Under the pieces are notes generated by a model, which worked only from the letters and a program-made list of their open reading frames with translations, did no database searches and was not told where the DNA came from. From contig CANJXD010000094.1 in assembly GCA_947478535.1 (NCBI GenBank), positions 1 to 14,155 on the forward strand: 14,155 bases of DNA. The letters are read 5' to 3'. The position numbers were made by a program, and so were the translations under genes. Position 1 is the first letter of the stretch, and each line of letters starts with the position of its first letter. This document shows positions 5,712-12,928 of this stretch, one piece after another. This stretch comes from Acetobacteraceae bacterium (lineage in GTDB: Bacteria > Pseudomonadota > Alphaproteobacteria > Acetobacterales > Acetobacteraceae).

Positions 5712-6905
5712 ATGTCTCTCTCCCGCCGCACCCTGTTCCTCGCCGCCGGCTCGGCCGGGCTTGCCCTCGCCAGCACGGCGCGGGGCCAGACCGTCGTTGC
5801 CGCCAACCCCGGCGACAACCCCGGCGCCAACCCCGGCGCCAACCCCGCCGCGCCCTGGGCGGCAGCGCCCGCCGCCGCCGCGCATCCGGACCCGCGCATC
5901 CGCGCGCTCGCCTGGGCGCTGCTCGCCCCCAACCCGCACAACCGCCAGCCCTGGATCGCCGAGCTGCCCGCCGCCCGGCCCGACACGGTGGTGCTGCGCT
6001 GCGACCTCGACCGGCGCCTGCCGGTGACCGATCCCTTCGACCGGCAGATCACCATCGGCCTCGGCGCCTTCGCCGAGTTGTTCCGGCTGGCCGCCGCCGC
6101 CCAGGGCCTCGCCGTGACCGTGATCCCCTTCCCCGAGGGCGAGCCGGCGCCGCGCCTCGATGCGCGTCCCGTCGCGGTGCTGCGCCTGGCGCCCGGCGGC
6201 ATCGCCGACCCGCTCTTCGCCCATGCCGCGGCGCGGCGCTCCGCCAAGCAGCCCTTCGACATGGCGCGGCCGGTGCCCGACGCCGCCATGGCGGCGCTCG
6301 CGGCCGCCGTCTCCGCCCCTGTCGGCTTCGGCGCGACGGCGGAGCCGGGCCGGGTGGATGCAATCCGCGACCTCGCCTGGCGGGCCTGGCAGGTGGAGGC
6401 GACCACACCGGCGGCGCATCGGGAGAGCGTCGATCTGATGCGATTCGGTACCCCGGCGGTGGCGGCGCAGCCCGATGGCATCAGCCTCTACGGCCCCGCC
6501 TTAGACGGCGCGGTGGCGGCCGGGCAGATCACCCGGCAGGCCATGCTGCCCGGTGGCCCGGGCTACGAGATGATGATGGCGCGCTATCGGCCGATGCTGG
6601 CGAACACCCCGGCCTATCTCTGGCTTACCACTCCGGGCGGCAGCCGGGCGGAGGCGCTGGCGGCCGGGCGGGATTGGCTGCGGGTGAACCTGGCGGCCAC
6701 CGGGCTCGGCCTGTCGCTGCACCCGATCAGCCAGTCGCTGCAGGAGTTTCCCGAGGTTGCCGCGCATTACGCGGAAGCGCAGGCGATGCTGGGTGCTGGC
6801 CCCCAGGGCCAGGCGCAGGTGCAGATGCTGGGCAGGCTCGGCTATGGTCCCGCCGTGCCGGCGACGCCGCGTTGGCCGCTGGAGTCGCTGATCCGGACCG
6901 CATGA
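5712..6905 (+). CDS. Tat-exported nitroreductase-like protein (Acg-type)
   Basis: A 397-residue nitroreductase-fold protein with an N-terminal twin-arginine signal: SRRTLFLAA at residues 4-12, a hydrophobic stretch to about residue 22, then a likely cleavage region near ARGQ. Export of a folded flavoprotein by Tat fits an FMN enzyme. The FMN-region motif LAPNPHNRQPW is at 71-81, and the C-terminal half has VNLAATGLGLSLHPISQSLQEFP, as in Acg/Tat-signal nitroreductase-like proteins. Just after the signal comes a low-complexity NPGD-NPGA-NPGA-NPAA stretch encoded by a 12-bp tandem repeat. The ATG at 5712 is preferred because GGAG at 5699-5702 lies 9 bases upstream; ATG 5697 would add five residues (MEPLP) and lacks a ribosome-binding site. 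The stop overlaps the MarR start by 4 bases (ATGA), and a likely operator lies upstream. The substrate is unknown; quinones or nitro compounds are guesses from the family. Confidence 0.85.
   Translation: MSLSRRTLFLAAGSAGLALASTARGQTVVAANPGDNPGANPGANPAAPWAAAPAAAAHPDPRIRALAWALLAPNPHNRQPWIAELPAARPDTVVLRCDLDRRLPVTDPFDRQITIGLGAFAELFRLAAAAQGLAVTVIPFPEGEPAPRLDARPVAVLRLAPGGIADPLFAHAAARRSAKQPFDMARPVPDAAMAALAAAVSAPVGFGATAEPGRVDAIRDLAWRAWQVEATTPAAHRESVDLMRFGTPAVAAQPDGISLYGPALDGAVAAGQITRQAMLPGGPGYEMMMARYRPMLANTPAYLWLTTPGGSRAEALAAGRDWLRVNLAATGLGLSLHPISQSLQEFPEVAAHYAEAQAMLGAGPQGQAQVQMLGRLGYGPAVPATPRWPLESLIRTA
5805..5852 (+). repeat. 12-bp tandem repeat, about four units, inside the nitroreductase gene
   Basis: Units AACCCCGGCGAC (5805-5816), AACCCCGGCGCC (5817-5828 and 5829-5840) and a degenerate AACCCCGCCGCG (5841-5852) are in frame and encode Asn-Pro-Gly-Asp/Ala repeats. 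The array lies just after the Tat signal and lengthens the linker between signal and folded domain. Copy number is likely to vary among strains without frameshifting, because the unit is a multiple of three. Confidence 0.85.
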
Positions 6906-7369
6906 TGGATGATCCGCCGCTTTTCGCCCTGCTGAACGAGGTCTCGATCATCGAGCACCTCGCGCGCAATCGCCTGGAACGGGTGCTGCCGGACGGGCTG
7001 CGCGCCAGCCATTTCGTGGTGCTGAACCACCTGACGCGGCTGGGCGACGGGCGCAGCCTCGCCCGCATCGCCCGCGCCGTGCAGGTGGAGCGGCCGACGA
7101 TGACCAACACCATCCAGAAGCTGGAGGCGCGCGGCCTGGTCCGGGTCGGCCCGGACCCCCGCGATGGGCGCGGCAAGCTGGTGTTTCTGACCGAGTCCGG
7201 CCGCGCGGCGCGGGAGGCCTGCGTCGCCGCCGGCATCGCCGCGATCGCCCCGGTCGCCGCAGGGATCGCGGAGGCCGAATTGCAGGCGGCGCTGCCGCTG
7301 CTGCGCCGTCTGCGCGCCGCGCTCGACCGGGCGCGGGACGCCGAGGACGACAGCGCCGATCAGCCGTAG
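6902..7369 (+). CDS. MarR family transcriptional regulator
   Basis: A 155-residue winged helix-turn-helix regulator. The DNA-binding part runs from about residue 48 to 100: helix SLARIARAVQVERPTMTNTIQKLEARGLV followed by the wing with the MarR signature DPRDGRGKLVFLTESG at 85-100. Flanking helices (1-45 and 105-145) form the dimer interface. The start is ATG 6902, overlapping the stop of the nitroreductase-like gene as ATGA (an adjacent ATG at 6905 is possible), so the two are coupled. It most likely represses its own operon through the inverted repeat at 5665-5690. There is a single cysteine (Cys107), outside the DNA-binding part, so a two-cysteine redox switch within one subunit is not possible; a small phenolic or quinone ligand is an alternative. 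The 3' end overlaps the convergent amidohydrolase gene by 10 bases. Confidence 0.93.
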   Translation: MMDDPPLFALLNEVSIIEHLARNRLERVLPDGLRASHFVVLNHLTRLGDGRSLARIARAVQVERPTMTNTIQKLEARGLVRVGPDPRDGRGKLVFLTESGRAAREACVAAGIAAIAPVAAGIAEAELQAALPLLRRLRAALDRARDAEDDSADQP

Positions 7370-8793
7370 CGCGTCGCGTTCCAGAAGCCCGGGGGCGTTG
7401 CCGTCATGGCCTGGAGGCCGGTGCGGGCGAGCGCCAGCCCGATTTCCCGCGTCGCGTCATCCAGCACGGCATCTTCATCCGTCGTCAGCACCACACGGTC
7501 GCGCATCACCACCGCGCCGCCGACCAGCACCGTGTCCACATCGCTGCCGAGGGCGAAGCAGACCAGGCGATACAGCGGCATGTCGCCGGGCCAGAGATGC
7601 GGCTTGCGGAGGTCCACCAGGATCAGGTCGGCGCGCTTGCCGGTCTCGAGGCTGCCGATCTCGGCCTCCAGCCCCAGCGCCTTGGCGGCGTCGCAGGTGA
7701 TCATCTCCAGCGCCTTGCCGGGGGGCAGCACCTTGGGGTCCCGGAAGTGGCGGCGGTGGTAGTGCATGGCCTGCACCATGTGGCGGAACATGTCGAAGCT
7801 GCGGTCCGGCGCCGTGCCGTCGGAGGCGATCGCCACCGTGGCGCCGGCCTCCATCAGCTCGATCGCCGGGCAGCGCCCGATAATGGAGAAATTGGCGGAA
7901 GGGTTGTGCGCAACCTTGGTCCCGGTCTCCGCGATCAGGCGGATTTCATCCTCATGCAGGTCGATGCAGTGGGACAGCAGCGCATCCGGCCCGAGCAGCC
8001 CGGCGGCCGCGGCGGCGCGCACCGTGCCGCCCTTGTGCCCATCCTGCGTGAAGCCGACGCCGAGGCTGCGCGACAGGGCGCGGACCTGCTTCGCGGTATC
8101 GTCGTATTGCCGGGCCAGATCCTCCGTCACGCCCGGGCGTCCGGAAAAGGCGACGGGCGCGCAGAGCATCACCCGGCTCATGGTGCCGGACCGGTCATGC
8201 AGCGCGTCAACAAGCTCCGCGCAGACGCTCAATTGCCGGTCGAGCGTGATGGCGAGTGATTCATGGGCATCGCCATCCCAACGGAAGAAGGTGTTGGGAT
8301 AGGGTGGCGGGGAGGCACCGGGGCAGATCACATGGCGGATGCCGATGCGGCGATAGCCGGCGGCATGGGCCAGGGCGTGGGCGGCCTCATCGGTGCGGGA
8401 CCCATAGGCGCCGAAGACCGAAAGCCCTGTAGTGACGCCGGCCTTCAGCCGTTCCAGCCCTGCCAGCGCGCCATCGGCGCCCCAGAATTCGGGGGTCGCA
8501 CCGCGGGGGTAGATGGCTTCCACCGCCTGCGTCCAGCGCCCGCCATCGCCGCCGCCCAGGGTTTTCACAAGTGTGTGTCCGGCATGGGCGTGGACGTCGA
8601 TCAGGCCGGGCAGGATGGCCTTGCCGGTGGCATCGAGCTCCGGCGTGTCGGGATGGGCGGCACGAAGCGTGGTCGTATCGCCGATGGCGGCAATGCGGCC
8701 GGCCTCCACCAGCACGGCGCCGCCTTCGATCACGCGCCGCGCCGGGTCCATCGTGACCACCAGGCCATTGGTCACCAGCAGCCGATCGGTCAT
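7360..8793 (-). CDS. Metal-dependent amidohydrolase (TRZ/ATZ, cytosine-deaminase-like subfamily)
   Basis: A 477-residue cytosolic amidohydrolase. The first metal motif is HAH (His68, His70) in GLIDVHAHAGH; His275 in LLSHCIDLHEDE, the HNPSAN motif at 296-301 and Asp325 in IASDGTAPDRS complete a family-like active site. At the strand where deaminases of this superfamily usually carry an HxxE motif, this protein reads GFTQDGHKGG (residues 247-256), so a metal ligand and the usual proton-shuttling Glu are apparently replaced. I recall the same variation in a subgroup of close relatives, so it may mark a distinct specificity. The C-terminus has the usual GSLETGKRADLILVDL composite-domain segment. 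Start ATG 8791-8793 is preceded by GGAAGGG. The gene is divergent from an ABC solute-binding protein, suggesting its substrate could be imported; the substrate itself is unknown. Confidence 0.9.
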   Translation of the reverse strand: MTDRLLVTNGLVVTMDPARRVIEGGAVLVEAGRIAAIGDTTTLRAAHPDTPELDATGKAILPGLIDVHAHAGHTLVKTLGGGDGGRWTQAVEAIYPRGATPEFWGADGALAGLERLKAGVTTGLSVFGAYGSRTDEAAHALAHAAGYRRIGIRHVICPGASPPPYPNTFFRWDGDAHESLAITLDRQLSVCAELVDALHDRSGTMSRVMLCAPVAFSGRPGVTEDLARQYDDTAKQVRALSRSLGVGFTQDGHKGGTVRAAAAAGLLGPDALLSHCIDLHEDEIRLIAETGTKVAHNPSANFSIIGRCPAIELMEAGATVAIASDGTAPDRSFDMFRHMVQAMHYHRRHFRDPKVLPPGKALEMITCDAAKALGLEAEIGSLETGKRADLILVDLRKPHLWPGDMPLYRLVCFALGSDVDTVLVGGAVVMRDRVVLTTDEDAVLDDATREIGLALARTGLQAMTATPPGFWNATRYG

Positions 8794-8857
8794 CGCATCG
8801 CCCTTCCGTTTTCCGCCCAGGCAAGCCTAGCATCCCTCAAGGATGGGGGAAGGACCG

Positions 8858-10444
8858 ATGATGAAGCGACGGACAGGACTAGCGGCGCTTGGGATGCTGG
8901 CGCTCGCCGGTGCGGGCTCGGCGCCCGGTGGCGGGGCCGCGGCGCAGGAGGTGCGGATCGGCTATGGCGCGGCCGTCACCTCCGTCGATCCGCATTTCCA
9001 CGCGCTGACCAGCAATGTCGCGATCCACCAGCACATCTACCAGGCGCTTGTCGGGCAGGATGAAAAGCTGGGGCTGAAGCCGGAACTCGCTACGGGCTGG
9101 CGGGTGGTGGACAGCACGACCTGGGAATTCACCCTGCGCCAGACCGCGCGCTGGCATGACGGCACGCCCTTCACCGCGGCGGATTTCGCCCCGAACATCG
9201 ACCGCGTCGCCAATGTGGCGAACAGCCCGGGGCGCTTCACTATCTACACCCGGCGCATCAACCGGGTGGAGATCGTCGATCCCCACACCCTGCGCCTGCA
9301 CACCGATGGCCCGCACCCCCTGCTGCCGAACCAGATGGCCGGGCTGATGCTGGCGCAGGCCGCGCACCGGGACAGCACGACGTCTGATTTCAACAATGGC
9401 CGCGCCGCCATCGGCACCGGCCCCTATCGCTTCCGGTCCTGGACCCCGGGCAGCCGCTTCGAGCTGACGCGGAACGACGAGTATGACGGGACGCGGGAGC
9501 CGTGGGAGCGGGTGAATTTCCTGCTGATCACCAACACCGCCTCCCGCGTCGCGGCGCTGCGGGCGGGGGATGTGCAGCTGATCGACCAGGTGCCGACGGA
9601 TGAAGTGGCGGGGCTGACGCGGGATGGCAATCTCGGCGTCTTCTCCATCGCCGGCGTGCGCAACATCTACCTCTACGTCGACCAGGGCCGCGCCCGCACC
9701 CCGGGGGTGACGGACAATGCCGGCAACCCGATCGACAACCCGCTGCGCGATGTCCGCGTCCGCCGCGCGCTGTCGCTCGCCATCAACCGGGATGGCATCG
9801 TGCGGTCGGTGATGAACGGGCAGGCCGTGGCCTCCGGGCAGTTGCTGCCGGCGGGCGTGATGGGCAATGACCCCGAATTGCGCCCCGATCCCTTCGACCC
9901 CGAACGCGCCCGCCGCCTGCTGACCGAAGCGGGGTATCGCCAAGGGTTCCAGATCACCCTCGGCGGGCCGAATGACCGCTACATCAATGATGACCGCGTG
10001 CTGCAGGCGATCGCCCAGGGCTGGACGCGGGCCGGGCTCAGGGTGCGGGTGGAAGCGCAGCCCAGCGCCGTCTTCTTCGGCCGCGCTGCGCGCAACGAAT
10101 TCAGCGTCGGCCTGCTGGGCTGGGGCACGGGCACGGGGGAGCCGGACAGCCCGCTGCAATCCCTGATCGCGACCAATGAGCCGAGCCGCGGCTGGGGGGC
10201 GGTGAACCGCAGCGCCTATTCCAGCCCGCGCCTCGATGCCGTGCTGGCCCAGGCCTTGCAGACCCTGGACCCGGTGCAGCGGGAGCCGCTGTATCGTCAG
10301 GCGACGCGCATCGCGATGGAGGACCTCGCCATCATCCCGCTGCATCACCAGGTGAATATCTGGGCAGCGCGGCGGGGCTTCTCCTACAACGCCCGCAACG
10401 ACGAACGGACGATGGCGACGGAGTTGCGCCCAACGGGGCGTTGA
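8858..10444 (+). CDS. ABC transporter substrate-binding protein, family 5 (peptide/nickel/glutathione type)
   Basis: A 528-residue periplasmic solute-binding protein with a Sec-type signal: MMKRR, a hydrophobic core of about residues 7-21, and probable cleavage near AAAQ/E at 30-31. Family features include VTSVDPHFHALTSNVAIHQHIYQALV, WEFTLRQTARWHDGTPFTAADF and GTGPYRFRSWTPGSRFELTRNDEY, then the lobe-II segment DVRVRRALSLAINRDGIV. Length and order match SBP_bac_5 proteins. The start at ATG 8858 (or 8861) is chosen for the GGGGGAAGGA just upstream; an in-frame ATG at 8843 would overlap that ribosome-binding site. No permease or ATPase genes follow, so it is an orphan here and must rely on components encoded elsewhere. 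It is divergent from the amidohydrolase gene across a 64-base gap and is followed 22 bases later by a fatty acid hydroxylase family gene. Confidence 0.93.
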   Translation: MMKRRTGLAALGMLALAGAGSAPGGGAAAQEVRIGYGAAVTSVDPHFHALTSNVAIHQHIYQALVGQDEKLGLKPELATGWRVVDSTTWEFTLRQTARWHDGTPFTAADFAPNIDRVANVANSPGRFTIYTRRINRVEIVDPHTLRLHTDGPHPLLPNQMAGLMLAQAAHRDSTTSDFNNGRAAIGTGPYRFRSWTPGSRFELTRNDEYDGTREPWERVNFLLITNTASRVAALRAGDVQLIDQVPTDEVAGLTRDGNLGVFSIAGVRNIYLYVDQGRARTPGVTDNAGNPIDNPLRDVRVRRALSLAINRDGIVRSVMNGQAVASGQLLPAGVMGNDPELRPDPFDPERARRLLTEAGYRQGFQITLGGPNDRYINDDRVLQAIAQGWTRAGLRVRVEAQPSAVFFGRAARNEFSVGLLGWGTGTGEPDSPLQSLIATNEPSRGWGAVNRSAYSSPRLDAVLAQALQTLDPVQREPLYRQATRIAMEDLAIIPLHHQVNIWAARRGFSYNARNDERTMATELRPTGR

Positions 10445-10466
10445 GGCGACCGGCCGGGGAGCGGCG

Positions 10467-11246
10467 ATGGAAGCGGCGATCCGGCTGGGTGTCTTCCTCG
10501 GCGTATTGCTGGTGATGCTGCTGGCGGAGGCGCTGGCCCCGCGCGGCGGGGCGCGGCCGCTCGGGCGGCGGCGCTGGCCGGCGAACCTTGCTTTGCCGGT
10601 GATCGGCGCGGCGCTGGTGCGGCTGGTCGCGCCGGCGGGGGCCGTTGGCGCGGCACTCTGGGCGGAAGCGCAGGGTGTGGGGCTGTTACCGGTACTCGGC
10701 GTGCCGGCCTGGGGCGCGGTGCCGCTGGCCGTGCTGCTGCTGGACCTGACCATCTACGCCCAGCACCGGGTCTTCCATCGCGTGCCGCTGCTGTGGCGCC
10801 TGCACCGGATGCATCATGCCGATCCGGAACTGGATGCGACCACGGGGCTGCGCTTCCATCCGCTGGAGATCCTGGCCTCGCTGGCGATCAAGGTGGCGGT
10901 GGTGGTGGCGCTGGGCGCCCCGCCCGTCGCGGTGCTGGCCTTCGAGGTGCTGCTGAACGCGACCAGCCTGTTCAACCACGCCGATATCCGCATCCCGCGC
11001 CGCATCGATGCCTGGCTGCGCCTGCTGCTGGTCACGCCCGACATGCACCGCACCCACCATGCGGAGGCGCGCGTCGATACCGACAGCTGCTACGGCTTCT
11101 GCCTGCCCTGGTGGGATCGGCTGTTCGGGTCCTACCGCGCCGCGCCGGATGGCGGGCTCGATGCGGCGGTGATCGGCGTGCCGGGGCTGCGGGCGCCGGC
11201 GGAACAGCGGCTGGACCGGCTGCTGGTCCAGCCCTTCCGGGCATAG
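10467..11246 (+). CDS. Sterol desaturase / fatty acid hydroxylase family membrane protein
   Basis: A 259-residue integral membrane di-iron oxygenase. The three histidine clusters are H100-RVF-H104, HRMHH at 113-117 and HRTHH at 194-198, with extra conserved histidines at 131 (RFHPLE) and 171 (FNHAD). Hydrophobic segments are seen at about residues 6-24, 40-66, 80-98, 133-150 and 152-166. The closing segment CYGFCLPWWDRLFGSYR is typical of the family. Members hydroxylate or desaturate fatty acids, sterols, hopanoid-like lipids or carotenoids with O2; the substrate here is unknown. GGGGAG at 10456-10461 lies 5 bases before the ATG. The gap to the upstream solute-binding protein is 22 bases, so they may be co-transcribed. 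The stop is only 4 bases from the stop of the convergent OmpA-family gene. Confidence 0.93.
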   Translation: MEAAIRLGVFLGVLLVMLLAEALAPRGGARPLGRRRWPANLALPVIGAALVRLVAPAGAVGAALWAEAQGVGLLPVLGVPAWGAVPLAVLLLDLTIYAQHRVFHRVPLLWRLHRMHHADPELDATTGLRFHPLEILASLAIKVAVVVALGAPPVAVLAFEVLLNATSLFNHADIRIPRRIDAWLRLLLVTPDMHRTHHAEARVDTDSCYGFCLPWWDRLFGSYRAAPDGGLDAAVIGVPGLRAPAEQRLDRLLVQPFRA

Positions 11247-11250
11247 GCTT

Positions 11251-12228
11251 CTACCGTTTGACGATCTCGACGCGCCGGTTCTGCTGGCGGCCGGCATCAT
11301 TGTCGTTGCTCGCGATGGGGGCCGCCATGCCGACACCAAACGCCGTCAGTCGCCCGGCAGCGATCCCCCACTCCCGCGTCAGCGCGGCGACCACGGATTG
11401 CGCCCGGCGCATCGAGAGCTGGACGTTGTAGTCGAAGGCGCCCTGCCCATCCGTGTGCCCCGCGACGACGACGTTCATCGTCGGGTTGGCGCGCAGGAAC
11501 TTCGCGATTTCCTCCAGCGTGGGGCGGGAGGCCGTCAGGATCTCCGCGCTGTCGAAGCCGAACTGGATGCCATAGAGCGCGACGCGGCCGGTGCGTTCCA
11601 CCTCTCGCTGCATGGCGGAGGCATCGACGAAGGTGATGCGCCCGGCCTGCATCGGCCGGCTTTCCACCACATCCACCAGCACCTGCGCCCGCTGGGTGGT
11701 GGTGATGACGAGGATGGCGACATGCACATCCCCCTCCGGTCGCGACAGTTTTGCCAATGTGTAGAGCTGGTCCGACCAGCCCGACTGCAGGCCGGGTGAC
11801 GGTCCCGCCACGGTTTCGCGCACGGCGAACCACATCTCGGCGGGGTCCCCGCATTCATTGCCGCGGCAGGCGAAGATCGTCTCGAAGTTGCCGGCGGCGA
11901 GACGTTCCTGGTGGTTGCGCATGACCTCCAGCGCCGACCTGCCCTCCGGCCCGTCATAGCGCAGCCGCACGGCGCGGCCGGAGACGGGGATGGAGTTGCG
12001 GTCATTGACCTTGGACCCGGTTTCCCGCGCATCGCGACCGAGGACCGGGCGGTTGATCATGCGGAACTCGTCGAAATCCCGCGGGCGGGAATAGCGCAGC
12101 GAGGCGCCCTCATAGCGGCCGACCAGCGGATGGTCCCGTCCCCCGGCGATATCCGCCGCGGGGCGCGGCTGTGCCTGGGCGGGCAGCGCGAGGAGGAGCA
12201 GGGCGGCGATGACCAGGAATGTGCGCAT
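11251..12228 (-). CDS. OmpA family envelope protein with DUF4892-like N-terminal part
   Basis: A 325-residue exported protein. Residues 1-20 are a Sec signal (MRTFLVIAALLLLALPAQAQ). About residues 45-190 resemble DUF4892 domains (a YDGPEG...VMRNHQERL stretch, then a region with Cys121 and Cys126 in FACRGNECGD that could form a disulfide). About 218-323 is an OmpA/MotB-type peptidoglycan-binding domain: IQFGFDSAEI, VVVAGHTDGQGAFDYNVQLS, and the closing NDNDAGRQQNRRVEI with the Asp and Arg that bind diaminopimelate. It should sit in the periplasm or outer membrane anchored to peptidoglycan; there is no lipobox. Start ATG 12226-12228 lacks a ribosome-binding site. A TTGCCC-N18-GATGAT sequence ends 5 bases before the ATG, so a leaderless message is possible. 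The DUF4892 assignment is less sure than the OmpA one. Confidence 0.88.
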   Translation of the reverse strand: MRTFLVIAALLLLALPAQAQPRPAADIAGGRDHPLVGRYEGASLRYSRPRDFDEFRMINRPVLGRDARETGSKVNDRNSIPVSGRAVRLRYDGPEGRSALEVMRNHQERLAAGNFETIFACRGNECGDPAEMWFAVRETVAGPSPGLQSGWSDQLYTLAKLSRPEGDVHVAILVITTTQRAQVLVDVVESRPMQAGRITFVDASAMQREVERTGRVALYGIQFGFDSAEILTASRPTLEEIAKFLRANPTMNVVVAGHTDGQGAFDYNVQLSMRRAQSVVAALTREWGIAAGRLTAFGVGMAAPIASNDNDAGRQQNRRVEIVKR

Positions 12229-12332
12229 GCGGGATCATCGCGCCTGCCACGCGGCCCGGGCAAGCCGAGACCTGTTTCATCAGCTTCGCGGCATCGCCTT
12301 TCCCTAAAGCCGAACCGGAGGCAGAAAGGCGC

Positions 12333-12773
12333 ATGCACACCGATGACACGCTGATCCGCGACCTGCTGCTCTCCACCCGCCGCATCGCCGTGGTCGGCGC
12401 CTCGGACCGGCCGGACCGGGCGAGCCATGGCGTCTTCGGCTTCCTGCTCGACCGTGGGTATGACGCCGTGCCGGTAAACCCGATGCTGGCGGGCAAGGCC
12501 ATCCTGGGCCACCCGGTCGCGGCCGGGCTGGCGGCGGCCGGTCTGGCATGGGGAGGGGCGCTCGACATGGTCGACATCTTCCGCCGCAGCACCGACGCCG
12601 GCGTCGTGGTGGATGAGGCGATCGCCCTCGGCGCCAAAAGCGTCTGGCTGCAATTGGGCGTGGTGGATGAAGCGGCGGCGTTGCGCGCCCGGGCGGCGGG
12701 GCTCACCGTGGTGATGGATCGCTGTCCGGTGATCGAATGGCGCCGGCTCGGCCTGCCGCCACGCATCGGCTGA
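12333..12773 (+). CDS. CoA-binding protein (YccU-like)
   Basis: A 146-residue single-domain Rossmann-fold protein of the CoA-binding family (PF13380 type). The nucleotide motif IAVVGASDRPDRASHGVFGF is at residues 18-37, followed by GYDAVPVNP (42-50), DMVDIFRRS (78-86), VWLQLGV (104-110) and the family signature VVMDRCPVIEW (126-136). Length is normal. The physiological role of these proteins is not settled, and nothing in the neighbourhood narrows it. The ATG at 12333 was chosen because GGAGG at 12317-12321 lies 11 bases upstream (with AAAGG closer) and because it begins just before the conserved fold; the frame is open further upstream but has no family sequence there. It is divergent from the OmpA-family gene, 104 bases away. 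Confidence 0.92.
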   Translation: MHTDDTLIRDLLLSTRRIAVVGASDRPDRASHGVFGFLLDRGYDAVPVNPMLAGKAILGHPVAAGLAAAGLAWGGALDMVDIFRRSTDAGVVVDEAIALGAKSVWLQLGVVDEAAALRARAAGLTVVMDRCPVIEWRRLGLPPRIG

Positions 12774-12848
12774 GGCCGCTTGAAATCCCCCCTCTGGCGC
12801 GCCACCTTCCGCTAGGTTAAATGCCGGTAAGGATTGGCCGGTACGGGT

Positions 12849-12901
12849 TGGCAGGCATCCCGCCTGCCACGCCAAGCCAGCCCGGGCGGGACACTGCCCG
12901 G
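12849..12901 (+). other. Two stem-loops in the leader of the DUF2076 gene
   Basis: TGGCAGGC at 12849-12856 pairs exactly with GCCTGCCA at 12862-12869 across a 5-base loop. CCGGGC at 12882-12887 pairs with GCCCGG at 12896-12901 across 8 bases. Neither is followed by a T-run, so they are not intrinsic terminators. They fall in the 155-base gap between the CoA-binding gene and the DUF2076 gene, in what would be the 5' leader. Confidence 0.45.
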
Positions 12902-12928
12902 CACGATGCGACAGGGAACCGACGAGTC

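Noticed and set aside
5105..6481. A 458-codon minus-strand frame spanning the sigma factor end, the operator and the nitroreductase gene
   Set aside because: It crosses two well-supported genes and an AT-rich promoter region, and has spurious-frame composition with no domain.
8879..10753. A 624-codon open frame on the minus strand opposite the solute-binding protein gene
   Set aside because: Its product is rich in Arg, Gly, Ala, Pro and His with no recognisable domain, and the plus strand carries a clear family-5 binding protein. Long antisense frames are expected in DNA this GC-rich.
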